7,435 bases of DNA from Acidimicrobiaceae bacterium (lineage in GTDB: Bacteria; Actinomycetota; Acidimicrobiia; Acidimicrobiales; Palsa-688). The notes under the pieces are model-generated. The model saw nothing but the letters and a program-made list of their open reading frames with translations, did no database searches and was not told the origin of the DNA. Shown here in pieces: positions 1 to 6,424 of this stretch (position 1 is the stretch's first letter; the number at the start of each line of letters is the position of its first letter). Location: assembly GCA_009785715.1 (NCBI GenBank), contig WQVT01000110.1:1-7435 (forward strand). Direction: 5' to 3'. The position numbers and the translations under genes were made by a program.

Positions 1-179
1 AACCCCGACAACCCATCCAAATACCGCCTCCCCCGACTGTCCCACACCCACGGCCCCTCCCCCCGAACCCTCCCCGGCACATCACGATCCCCATACGCCC
101 CCATCCGCGTGAAATGCATCCACAAATGGCGCTTCGCGGCCGCCTGCTGCGCGGCATCCCCCACGGAAGGCTCGGTCAT
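1..179 (-). CDS. Class III (PLP-dependent) omega-aminotransferase, N-terminal fragment
   Basis: Only the first 59 codons are present; the gene continues past the left edge. The reading frame opens with ATG at 179-177, preceded by a GGGGGA ribosome site four bases upstream, and that ATG overlaps the stop of the upstream lrp gene as ATGA, so the two are very probably cotranscribed and translationally coupled. The visible protein has the N-terminal signature of 'aspartate aminotransferase family' class III enzymes: HLWMHFTRMG near residues 18-27 and a GEGPWVWDSRGRRYLDGLSG stretch near 40-59. Family members transfer an amino group from diamines or omega-amino acids to pyruvate or 2-oxoglutarate. 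The PLP lysine lies outside the window, so substrate is inferred only from the neighbouring aminobutyraldehyde dehydrogenase, which suggests putrescine or a related amine. Oddity: all nine glycines are encoded by GGG and all three leucines by TTG, unlike the GGC/CTG/CTC-rich genes to the right. Confidence 0.85.
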   Translation of the reverse strand, partial: MTEPSVGDAAQQAAAKRHLWMHFTRMGAYGDRDVPGRVRGEGPWVWDSRGRRYLDGLSG

Positions 180-715
180 CGCGTCCCCCATTGATAGCTC
201 TCCTTCACGATCTTCAAATAGACAAACGTTTCGGTGGTGGCCACGCCCGGGATGGCTCGAACGGAACGGTCGATCACCTCGAGGAGGTGATCGTCGTCGG
301 CGCATACGAGCTCGACGAGCAGGTCGTAGCGCCCCGAGCAGATCACCACGTAGTCCGCCTCCGGCACCTCGCCGAGCAACTGGGCGACCTCCCGGGCGTC
401 ACCGTTGGTCGTCACGCCGAGCAACGCCAGACGGTGGAACCCGACCGCCGCGGCGTCGGTCAACGCGGCGATCTGGACGACCCGCTCGTCCAAGAGACGC
501 TGAACCCGCTGGCGGGTCGCCGCCTCCGAGAGGCCCACGGCTCGGGCGATCGCCGCGTACGAACGCCGGCCATCCTCCTGGAGCTGCTCGATGATCTCCT
601 TGGTGAGCCGGTCCAGCGCGCCACTGGGTTCTCGAATAGCTACATCGGCATCGCCGGACTCGCCGTTCTCGCTGGGTCCCCCGGTGACCCCCAACCCCCC
701 AGCCGTTCCCCCCAC
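176..715 (-). CDS. Lrp/AsnC-family transcriptional regulator
   Basis: A feast/famine-type DNA-binding regulator that normally assembles as dimers to octamers and responds to an amino acid or amine ligand. With the chosen start it has 179 residues: a polar Gly/Ser-rich tail (about 1-32), a winged helix-turn-helix (LDRLTKEIIEQL from 34, YAAIARAVGLSEAATRQRVQRLL at about 53-75), and a RAM ligand/oligomerisation domain (about 90-170) ending in ETFVYLKIVKESYQWGTR. The frame stays open to a TTG at 781 (201 residues). I prefer the GTG at 715 because a good promoter (TTGACA, 17 bp, GAGAAT) lies inside the longer version and would start transcription at about that GTG; the extra 22 residues also look unlike the family. 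The stop overlaps the aminotransferase start. Divergent placement from the aldehyde dehydrogenase suggests it controls both. The family call is firm; the ligand is unknown and the start is moderately sure. Confidence 0.85.
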   Translation of the reverse strand: MGGTAGGLGVTGGPSENGESGDADVAIREPSGALDRLTKEIIEQLQEDGRRSYAAIARAVGLSEAATRQRVQRLLDERVVQIAALTDAAAVGFHRLALLGVTTNGDAREVAQLLGEVPEADYVVICSGRYDLLVELVCADDDHLLEVIDRSVRAIPGVATTETFVYLKIVKESYQWGTR

Positions 716-721
716 GTGCTG

Positions 722-750
722 ATTCTCTTGCGAGCACCGGCGTGTGTCAA
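722..750 (-). promoter_or_regulatory. Candidate sigma70-type promoter of lrp-aminotransferase operon
   Basis: Read on the minus strand, a perfect -35 TTGACA (750-745) is followed by a 17-bp spacer and a -10 GAGAAT (727-722, four of six consensus bases). Six bases separate the -10 from the GTG at 715, so transcription would begin at or next to that codon and give a leaderless mRNA, a common arrangement in Actinobacteria. This is a prediction from motif and spacing only. Confidence 0.5.
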
Positions 751-789
751 GTAAAAGCGTCGCAGCCACGTCTAGTAGCAATGGATCTC

Positions 790-819
790 TTGGCGATTAT
801 GCTGGTTGGGTGCGATAAT
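790..819 (+). promoter_or_regulatory. Candidate promoter of the aminobutyraldehyde dehydrogenase gene
   Basis: A -35-like TTGGCG (790-795) is followed by an 18-bp spacer and a -10 GATAAT (814-819, five of six consensus bases). The predicted start is near 826, leaving a leader of about 55 nt before the ATG at 881. The promoter is covered by the inverted repeat at 793-822, which would let a bound regulator block or rearrange RNA polymerase access. Confidence 0.5.
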
Positions 820-822
820 CGC
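793..822. promoter_or_regulatory. Inverted repeat, candidate Lrp operator
   Basis: GCGATTAT (793-800) and ATAATCGC (815-822) are perfect 8-bp reverse complements separated by 14 bp, so their centres are 22 bp (about two helical turns) apart. The right arm is also part of a nearly contiguous dyad, GCGAT-A-ATCGC (812-822). Both arms overlap the proposed -35 and -10 of the dehydrogenase promoter. The position between divergent genes, one of which encodes an Lrp-type dimer, makes this the best candidate site for autoregulation and dehydrogenase control. Binding is inferred. The rest of the 716-880 gap shows only the two promoter candidates and the ribosome site. Confidence 0.45.
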
Positions 823-880
823 GACACAGTCTTCTTGCGTCAGTGTCGGCGTGAGCGAGTCGTCAGGGGGAACCGGGGAT

Positions 881-2341
881 ATGAGCGAACCGTTGGTGGC
901 TGGCGCGGGCAGCGTGTTGCGGAACTTCGTCGGCGGCGAGTGGTCCGAACCTGAGAGTGGCCGGAGATCGCCGGTCGTCGACCCGACGTCGGGTAAGGCC
1001 TACCTGGAGGCGCCGGTCTCGGGCGCGGTGGACGTCGATCGGGCCTGCCGGGCCGCTGCAGATGCGTTCGAGAGGTGGCGGGACGTCACCCCGGCGGAAC
1101 GGAGCCGCGCGCTGGCGCGTCTGGCGGACGCCCTGGAGGAGCGGAGCGAGGAGTTCGTGGCGGCAGAGTGTCGCAACACCGGCAAGCCGGCGCCTTTGAC
1201 CCGCAGCGAGGAGCTGCCCCCCGCGATCGACCAGCTCCGTTTCTTCGCGGGCGCGGCGCGGATGCTCGATGGTCGCTCGGCGGGCGAGTACCTGGCCGGA
1301 CACACCTCCTGGATCCGTCGCGAGCCGATCGGTGTGGTGGCCCAGGTGACGCCGTGGAACTACCCGCTGATGATGGCCGTGTGGAAGATCGCCCCGGCGT
1401 TGGCGGCAGGCAACACCGTGGTGCTGAAGCCCTCGGACACCACGCCGGTGACCTCGGTGATGCTCGCCGAGATGGCGGCGGAGTTTTATCCGCCCGGCGT
1501 GTTCAACGTGATCTGTGGAGACCGCGACACCGGCCGCGAGCTGGTTGCCCACCCGACCCCGCAGTTGGTGGCGATCACCGGCAGTGTGCGAGCGGGGCGG
1601 GAGGTGGCCACCGCGGCGGCGGGCGACCTGAAGCGGGTCCACCTGGAACTGGGCGGCAAGGCTCCGGTGGTGGTCTTTGACGACGTGGACGTCGCGGAAG
1701 CGGCGGAGGCGATTTCGGGAGCCGGCTACTTCAACGCCGGGCAGGACTGCACGGCAGCGACTCGGGTCCTGGCGGGCCCCAGGGTGCACGACGAGTTGGT
1801 CGCGGCCCTCACCGAGGTCGCCTCGGCGACCGCCTTCGGTGGCCCCGACAATCCCGACGCCTCGTTCGGGCCTTTGAACAACGCGATCCAGCTCTCCAGG
1901 GTGAGCGGCTTCTTCGACCGGCTCCCCGACCACGCGGAAGTCACGACCGGAGGTCACCCTGCCGGCGGCGACGGCTACTTCTTCCCGCCGACCGTTGTGT
2001 CCGGGGTGGAGCAGGAGGACGAGATGGCGCAGAGCGAGATCTTCGGACCGGTGATCAGCGTGCAGCGATTCGCGGACGAGGACCAGGCCATCGCCTGGGC
2101 GAATGGGGTGGAGTACGGGTTGGCATCGAGCGTCTGGACCCGGGACCACGGCCGGGCGCTCCGGCTTTCCCGCCGACTGGATTTCGGCGTTGTGTGGATC
2201 AACACCCACATCCCGATCGTCGCCGAGATGCCACACGGCGGCTTCAAGCATTCGGGGTACGGGAAGGACCTCTCTCTCTACGGTTTCGACGATTACACGC
2301 GGATCAAGCACGTGATGAGCAACTACGAAGCCTTCGCATGA
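881..2341 (+). CDS. Gamma-aminobutyraldehyde dehydrogenase (ALDH superfamily)
   Basis: A 486-residue NAD-dependent aldehyde dehydrogenase, full length for the family, predicted to oxidise 4-aminobutyraldehyde to GABA in the cytoplasm. Residue landmarks: RNTGKP at 98-103, PWNYPL at 158-163 with oxyanion Asn160, KPSD with cofactor-binding Lys183, ITGS at 232-235, general base Glu256 in LELGGK, nucleophile Cys290 in GQDCTAA, and EIFGP with Glu386. Stretches such as RFFAGAARMLDG, AGEYLAGHTS and the C-terminal MPHGGFKHSGYGKDLSLYGFDDYT closely match my memory of E. coli PatD/YdcW, which separates it from generic betaine-aldehyde and box-pathway dehydrogenases. I chose ATG 881, with AGGGGGA at 865-871 nine bases upstream; in-frame GTG 851 and TTG 806 are possible but would add atypical residues. 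It is divergent from lrp and convergent with paaX, 20 bp beyond its stop, with no clear hairpin terminator. It is not BoxD: its relationship is to the amine genes. Alternative: another omega-aminoaldehyde substrate. Confidence 0.9.
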   Translation: MSEPLVAGAGSVLRNFVGGEWSEPESGRRSPVVDPTSGKAYLEAPVSGAVDVDRACRAAADAFERWRDVTPAERSRALARLADALEERSEEFVAAECRNTGKPAPLTRSEELPPAIDQLRFFAGAARMLDGRSAGEYLAGHTSWIRREPIGVVAQVTPWNYPLMMAVWKIAPALAAGNTVVLKPSDTTPVTSVMLAEMAAEFYPPGVFNVICGDRDTGRELVAHPTPQLVAITGSVRAGREVATAAAGDLKRVHLELGGKAPVVVFDDVDVAEAAEAISGAGYFNAGQDCTAATRVLAGPRVHDELVAALTEVASATAFGGPDNPDASFGPLNNAIQLSRVSGFFDRLPDHAEVTTGGHPAGGDGYFFPPTVVSGVEQEDEMAQSEIFGPVISVQRFADEDQAIAWANGVEYGLASSVWTRDHGRALRLSRRLDFGVVWINTHIPIVAEMPHGGFKHSGYGKDLSLYGFDDYTRIKHVMSNYEAFA

Positions 2342-2361
2342 AGATCCTTGGGCGTGCGACG

Positions 2362-3249
2362 CTAGCTGAGCGGCGTACCCTCCCTCGCTCCGCTCGCTGG
2401 CTCGCACGGCTCGCCTTCAGCGACCCGCCACCACTCCCAGGCGCCGGTTGCCCACGCCTTCCGCCGTCGGGCGAACAGCGCGGCTGCCGTTGCGGCCGGC
2501 CAGCCCCGCGGTAAGAGCTGCCGGGGCAACCCAGGATCTGCGGCCGGAAAGCGCCGCCATTCATGGACCAGCCAGACCAGGTTGCGGAAGAACTCGTCGG
2601 GCGTCGTCGCCGTTTCACTGCCCACCCCGGAAATGAACGCACGGTACGAGGCGGCTACAGCTTCCAGATCCCAGATCTCGCTAACCCTGCTCTCGAGGTC
2701 GCCGAGCGAACCGGGCCGCGCCACCCAGGTCATCGCGCCCTGGGCGAGACCGAACTCCTCGAGGGCAGCTGCTACCTCTGCCTCGTGGCGAGACCAGGGT
2801 GTGACCCACATCCCCGAGCCCAGGGAGCCGAGACCACACCAGGCGAGGCGGTTGCGCAGGCGCGCCCTGAGATGACGGTCCTGCTCGGGGACGTTCCGGA
2901 GGACCAGCAACCAGCGGCCGTCCCACTCCTCGTGCTCCCGTCCGTGTGTGTAGATCCGCGCCGCCCCTTCGGTGAGGAGACGATGGGCCCTGGGTGTCAG
3001 AATCCAGCGCGTCCGCCGACCGTCCCGCTCGGCGACGATGAGGCCGGCCGCGCCGGAGCGCGCGAGGGCCTGGCGAGCGGTGGCTTCCTCGACGCCGAGC
3101 AAGGCCAGGCTCTCGATCAGCGTCGTCGTCCAGGCGGACCCGCCGGAGGGGAGCACGAACTCACCGAGGACGGTCAAAAGCAGCGCCCTGGCCCCGGGTC
3201 GGGTTTCCGAGCGGTGGGCAACCTGTGACACTCGCTTGACGTCTGTCAC
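2362..3249 (-). CDS. PaaX-family transcriptional regulator
   Basis: A 295-residue protein with PaaX architecture: N-terminal winged helix (about 20-93; RALLLTVLGEFVLP, then TTTLIESLALLGVEEATARQAL, then GLIVAERDGRRTRWILTPRAHRLL), a central Cas2-like/ferredoxin-fold domain (about 108-180; WDGRWLLVLRNVPE, GLGSLGSGMWVTP), and a helical PaaX C-terminal domain (about 188-275). Classical PaaX represses phenylacetate genes and is released by phenylacetyl-CoA. Here it is divergent from boxC, 67 bp between start codons, so it most likely controls the benzoyl-CoA operon and may sense benzoyl-CoA or another aryl-CoA; that ligand is inference. The start is a GTG at 3249, the first available after an in-frame stop; it has no evident ribosome site, and GTG 3231 is an alternative. 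The last 20 residues are polar and Gly/Glu/Pro-rich. The family call is strong by motif recall. Confidence 0.9.
   Translation of the reverse strand: MTDVKRVSQVAHRSETRPGARALLLTVLGEFVLPSGGSAWTTTLIESLALLGVEEATARQALARSGAAGLIVAERDGRRTRWILTPRAHRLLTEGAARIYTHGREHEEWDGRWLLVLRNVPEQDRHLRARLRNRLAWCGLGSLGSGMWVTPWSRHEAEVAAALEEFGLAQGAMTWVARPGSLGDLESRVSEIWDLEAVAASYRAFISGVGSETATTPDEFFRNLVWLVHEWRRFPAADPGLPRQLLPRGWPAATAAALFARRRKAWATGAWEWWRVAEGEPCEPASGAREGTPLS
3225..3249. promoter_or_regulatory. Inverted repeat GTGACA-13-TGTCAC at paaX start, over box -35
   Basis: GTGACA (3225-3230) and TGTCAC (3244-3249) are perfect 6-bp reverse complements, centres 19 bp apart. The right arm contains the paaX start codon on the minus strand, and the spacer contains the -35 (TTGACG, 3236-3241) of the proposed box promoter plus a GACGTC palindrome (3238-3243). 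This is a plausible operator for PaaX or another regulator, but six-base arms can arise by chance in GC-rich DNA, so confidence is modest. Confidence 0.35.
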
Positions 3250-3263
3250 CGAATTCGTAGAAT
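3236..3263 (+). promoter_or_regulatory. Candidate sigma70-type promoter of the boxCB-ligase operon
   Basis: TTGACG (3236-3241, five of six consensus bases), a 16-bp spacer, and TAGAAT (3258-3263, five of six) point into boxC. The expected start is near 3270, giving a leader of about 45 nt ahead of the boxC GTG. The local drop in GC around 3251-3290 fits a promoter. The first half of the promoter lies inside the paaX coding start, so transcription of paaX and the box genes must interfere or be coordinated. Confidence 0.5.
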
Positions 3264-3280
3264 ATCAACCAGTAGTTCGG
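3249..3280. promoter_or_regulatory. Imperfect inverted repeat CCGAATT/AGTTCGG over box -10
   Basis: CCGAATT (3249-3255) and AGTTCGG (3274-3280) match as reverse complements at six of seven positions, with 18 bp between. They flank the forward -10 TAGAAT (3258-3263) and a reverse -10-like TATTCT (3265-3260), whose bases overlap. A bound dimer here would cover both divergent start sites. This is a second operator candidate for PaaX, from sequence symmetry only. Confidence 0.3.
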
Positions 3281-3302
3281 ATAAAAGGACCATCCAGCGG
3301 CC

Positions 3303-3310
3303 GGGGGAGG
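3303..3310 (+). promoter_or_regulatory. Ribosome binding site fixing the boxC GTG start
   Basis: GGGGGAGG ends six bases before the GTG at 3317. The same frame is open far upstream through the paaX region, so this site is the main reason for choosing the GTG over any earlier start. Confidence 0.75.
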
Positions 3311-3316
3311 CTTGCC

Positions 3317-5011
3317 GTGCCGGATGCACCGGGAGCCGATGGGCGGCTGCTCGGACCGCTCGATTTCGAGCGACGCCCGGACAGCTATCGCCATTGGCGG
3401 GTCGACTTCGACACTCCGGTGGCGACGCTCACGCTGGCCGTCGATCCGCATGGTGGGCTGAGCGACGAATACGAGTTGAAGCTCAACTCCTATGACCTGG
3501 GCGTCGACATCGAGCTCAACGACGCCATACAGCGGCTGCGCTTCGAGCATCCCGAGATCAAGGCCGTGGTGGTCACCGGAGCCCTCGAGAAGGTGTTTTC
3601 CGCCGGGGCCAACATCCAGATGCTGGCCGGTTCGAGTCACGCTCACAAGGTCAACTTCTGCAAGTTCACCAACGAGACCCGGCTCGCCATCGAGGACTCG
3701 TCAGCGGTCTCGGGGCTGCGCTGGCTGGCGGCGCTGAACGGCACCGCCGCCGGTGGCGGCTACGAGCTGGCTCTCGCCTGCGACGAGATCGTCATGGTCG
3801 ATGACGGCTCCACGACGGTCTCGCTTCCCGAGGTTCCGTTGCTCGGCGTCCTGCCCGGGACAGGCGGCCTCACCCGGGTCGTCGACAAGCGTCACGTTCG
3901 CCGTGACCTGGCCGACGTATTCTCCACCCGGGCCGAGGGGATCAGAGGCGAGCGGGCGGTCCGTTGGGGTCTGGTCGACGCCGTTGCACCACCTTCGCAG
4001 TTCTCCGAGTGCGTCCGGTCCAGGGCCTTGCAGCTGGCTGCCGGCTCTGACCGGCCGAACGGGACGGGTATCCGCCTCGCTCCTTTGTCCAGGTCGATCT
4101 TCGAAGACGTCGTCCGCTATCGGCATCTGCAGGTCGAGATCGACCGGGCGGGCGGGAATGCCCACCTGCGGGTGACGGGGCCCCGCGGCGACGAACCGAC
4201 GACCCCGGAGGAGTTGATCGAAGCAGGCGACGCCTGCTGGATCCTCGGCCTGTGCCGGGAGCTCGAGGACGCCATCCTGCTTCTGCGCTTCAATGAGGCT
4301 GAAGTCGGCACGTTGATTTTCCACAGCCAGGGGGAAATCGAACCCGTCCTGGCCGTAGACGAAATGCTCGGGCAATTCGCCGGTCACTGGCTGGTCCGGG
4401 AGATCATCGCCTACTGGAAACGGACGCTGAAGCGGCTCGACACGTCGGCTCGTTCGCTGATGACCCTGGTGGAGCCGGGCAGCTGTTTCGCCGGAACGCT
4501 GGCCGAGCTGGTGCTCATGGCCGACCGCAGTTTCATGCTCGACGGGAGCCTCGAAGGCGAAGAGGACAGCGACCTGCCGGCGCCGGCCCTGCTTCTCAGC
4601 GAGGCCAACGACGGCCGCTATCCCATGGGCAATGGGCTCTCCCGACTCGAGTCGCGCTTCTTCGGTCGCGACGCCGACCTGGCGGCCGTTCGTGACCTCT
4701 TCGGCAAGGCCTTACCCGCCCGCGAAAGCGAAGCCCTCGGACTGGTGACCTTCGCGCCTGACGACATCGATTGGGAAGACGAGATCCGTCTGGCCATCGA
4801 GGAGCGGGCCGCCTTCTCGCCCGACGCCCTCACCGGGATGGAGGCCAATCTGCGATTCGTCGGACCGGAGACCCTGGAGACGAAGATCTTTGCCCGCTTG
4901 ACCGCATGGCAGAATTGGATCTTTTTGCGATCGAACGCATCCGGGCGGGACGGCGCGCTCCGCCGCTACGGCACCGGTTCGCGACCGAACTTTGACAGAA
5001 GGAGAGTGTGA
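3317..5011 (+). CDS. boxC: 2,3-epoxybenzoyl-CoA dihydrolase (benzoyl-CoA-dihydrodiol lyase) BoxC
   Basis: A 564-residue crotonase-superfamily enzyme, the usual BoxC length. It opens the ring of 2,3-epoxybenzoyl-CoA with two waters, yielding 3,4-dehydroadipyl-CoA semialdehyde and formate in the cytoplasm. The N-terminal half holds the crotonase core: VVVTGALEKVFSAGANIQML (84-103), NGTAAGGGYELALACDEIVM (141-160) and LPEVPLLGVLPGTGG (170-184). Cys115, Glu150 and Glu172 fall where I recall the catalytic Cys111, Glu146 and Glu168 of Burkholderia BoxC, a constant offset of four. A second, divergent crotonase-like half (about 270-560) ends in FARLTAWQNWIFLRSNA and a C-terminal RYGTGSRPNFDRRRV tail typical of the family. 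The GTG start is set by the strong ribosome site upstream. It heads the box operon; its TGA is followed after only three bases by boxB, in the same frame. Identification is very secure. Confidence 0.97.
   Translation: MPDAPGADGRLLGPLDFERRPDSYRHWRVDFDTPVATLTLAVDPHGGLSDEYELKLNSYDLGVDIELNDAIQRLRFEHPEIKAVVVTGALEKVFSAGANIQMLAGSSHAHKVNFCKFTNETRLAIEDSSAVSGLRWLAALNGTAAGGGYELALACDEIVMVDDGSTTVSLPEVPLLGVLPGTGGLTRVVDKRHVRRDLADVFSTRAEGIRGERAVRWGLVDAVAPPSQFSECVRSRALQLAAGSDRPNGTGIRLAPLSRSIFEDVVRYRHLQVEIDRAGGNAHLRVTGPRGDEPTTPEELIEAGDACWILGLCRELEDAILLLRFNEAEVGTLIFHSQGEIEPVLAVDEMLGQFAGHWLVREIIAYWKRTLKRLDTSARSLMTLVEPGSCFAGTLAELVLMADRSFMLDGSLEGEEDSDLPAPALLLSEANDGRYPMGNGLSRLESRFFGRDADLAAVRDLFGKALPARESEALGLVTFAPDDIDWEDEIRLAIEERAAFSPDALTGMEANLRFVGPETLETKIFARLTAWQNWIFLRSNASGRDGALRRYGTGSRPNFDRRRV
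4998..5004 (+). promoter_or_regulatory. Ribosome binding site for boxB TTG start
   Basis: GAAGGAG, within the last codons of boxC, lies ten bases before the TTG at 5015. It supports TTG as the boxB start; the only earlier in-frame candidate, GTG 5006, is followed at once by the boxC TGA stop and so cannot be used. Confidence 0.7.
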
Positions 5012-5014
5012 ACT

Positions 5015-6424
5015 TTGTCCTCGGTAGAGCTCTCCGATCTCATCCCGAACAACGTCGGCCTGTCTGCGGACCGAAGGCTGCAGCGGGCCCTGGAACGTTG
5101 GCAGCCACGGTTCATCGATTGGTGGAAGAGCCGGGGCCCCGCCGAGCACCAGGACCACGACGTCTACCTCCGCACCGCCACCTCCGTCGGCCAGGACGGT
5201 TGGGCACATTTTGACTATGTGAAGATGCCGGACTACCGCTGGGGCATCTTCCTGGCTGAACCCCAGCCCGACCGCACCATCGGCTTCGGTGACCGCAGAG
5301 GTCAGCCGGTGTGGCAGGAGGTCCCCGGTGAGTTGCGCTCCGACCTTCGCAGGCTCATCGTGGTCCAGGGCGACACCGAGCCGGCCTCAGTCGAGCAGCA
5401 GCGTCACCTCTGCCGGACGGCGCCCAGCATGTACGACCTGCGCAACCTCTTCCAGATCAACGTGGAAGAGGCCCGGCACCTGTGGGCGATGGTGTACCTG
5501 CTGCACGCCTACTTCGGCCGGGACGGCCGTGACGAAGCGGACATGCTCCTCGAGCGCCGCTCCGGCTCAGCCGACAATCCCCGGATCCTGGGCGCGTTCA
5601 ATGAGCCGACACCGGACTGGCTGTCCTTCTTCTTCTTCACGTACTTCACCGACCGGGACGGCAAGTTCCAGCTGGCTTCACTGGCCGAGAGCGGTTTCGA
5701 TCCGCTGGCACGGACATGCCAGTTCATGCTGAGGGAGGAAGCCCATCACATGTTCGTCGGGGCCGGCGGCATCGGCCGGGTAGTGCAGCGCACCGTCGAC
5801 CTCATGCGCCGGCACGACACCGCGGACGTCGCTCCCCACGGCGGTATCAACGTGGACACCCTGCAGCGCTACCTCAACCTGCATTACAGCGTCTCGCTCG
5901 ATCTCTTCGGCGCCGAGACGTCCACCAACGCGGCCAACTACTTTGCCGCCGGCATGAAGGGCCGATTCGGCGAATCCGAGCGGCACGACGACCACCGCCT
6001 TCAGGGCTCGGTCACCGAGGTTCCCGCATTGGAGGGCGAAGCCGTCATCAGTCGCGAGGTCCCCGCGCTCACCGCGCTGAACGCCACCCTGCGAGCCGAC
6101 TACGTGACGGACTGCCAGAAGGGTCTCGAGCGGTGGAACCGCACCCTCGAGTCCGTCAGCGCCCGCCTCGAACTTCCCCACCTCGGTTTCAACCGGGCGG
6201 TGGGCGTATTCGGCGGTGCGTCCATCACCCCGGAGGGCCGGCTCACGAGCCAAGAGCAGTGGGAGGCTGGCCGCTCATCGTGGCTACCGAACGAGAACGA
6301 CCGTGAACACGTCCGCTCGCTGATGACGCCCGTCAACGCCCCCGGGCACATGGCCGCTTGGATCGCACCCCCGGCGGCGGGGATTCATCAAAAGCCGGTC
6401 GAGTTCGAGTACGTCCGGCTATGA
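5015..6424 (+). CDS. boxB: Benzoyl-CoA 2,3-epoxidase catalytic subunit BoxB
   Basis: A 469-residue class I diiron monooxygenase that epoxidises benzoyl-CoA to 2,3-epoxybenzoyl-CoA using O2 and electrons from the reductase BoxA. The protein matches BoxB from end to end: IPNNVGLSADRRLQRALERWQPRFIDWW (10-37), DVYLRTATSVGQDGWAHFDYVKMPDYRWGIFL (49-80), QGDTEPASVEQQRHL (118-132), and the close WIAPPAAGIHQKPVEFEYVRL. The expected diiron ligands are Glu122, Glu152 and His155 (EEARH), Asp213 (TDRDGKF), Glu242 and His245 (EEAHH); each is two residues beyond the numbering I recall for Azoarcus BoxB, so the site looks intact. It starts with TTG, three bases after boxC, and its TGA overlaps the ligase ATG. 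The reductase boxA is not in the window, so activity depends on a gene downstream or elsewhere. Identification is very secure. Confidence 0.97.
   Translation: MSSVELSDLIPNNVGLSADRRLQRALERWQPRFIDWWKSRGPAEHQDHDVYLRTATSVGQDGWAHFDYVKMPDYRWGIFLAEPQPDRTIGFGDRRGQPVWQEVPGELRSDLRRLIVVQGDTEPASVEQQRHLCRTAPSMYDLRNLFQINVEEARHLWAMVYLLHAYFGRDGRDEADMLLERRSGSADNPRILGAFNEPTPDWLSFFFFTYFTDRDGKFQLASLAESGFDPLARTCQFMLREEAHHMFVGAGGIGRVVQRTVDLMRRHDTADVAPHGGINVDTLQRYLNLHYSVSLDLFGAETSTNAANYFAAGMKGRFGESERHDDHRLQGSVTEVPALEGEAVISREVPALTALNATLRADYVTDCQKGLERWNRTLESVSARLELPHLGFNRAVGVFGGASITPEGRLTSQEQWEAGRSSWLPNENDREHVRSLMTPVNAPGHMAAWIAPPAAGIHQKPVEFEYVRL

Noticed and set aside
109..754. Plus-strand open frames across the lrp region
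   Set aside because: They are antisense to the Lrp gene and the aminotransferase start, and translate to Arg/Pro/Gly-rich or unrecognisable protein.
881..2341. Assignment of the aldehyde dehydrogenase as BoxD of the box pathway
   Set aside because: Its motifs follow aminobutyraldehyde dehydrogenase closely, and it pairs divergently with lrp and the aminotransferase rather than lying in the box operon.
2342..2375. Possible bidirectional terminator between the convergent dehydrogenase and paaX genes
   Set aside because: Only 4-bp stems such as GCGT/ACGC (2352-2362) can be drawn and there is no T tract, so I could not support a terminator.
863..2407. Long minus-strand open frame (514 codons) opposite the aldehyde dehydrogenase
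   Set aside because: It is rich in Arg/His/Gly with no recognisable domain and lies antisense to a gene with clear catalytic motifs; it is a GC-bias shadow.
2384..2415. Four CTCGC-type near-repeats with 8-9 bp spacing
   Set aside because: They lie within the paaX 3' end and encode its Glu/Pro/Ala/Ser/Gly tail; short GC-rich repeats like this are expected by chance and show no stem strong enough for a terminator.
2972..3316. Extended N-terminus of boxC reaching back to 2972
   Set aside because: These 115 codons run antisense to paaX, give a low-complexity Arg/Ser-rich peptide, and lie upstream of the proposed promoter and the strong ribosome site at 3303-3310.
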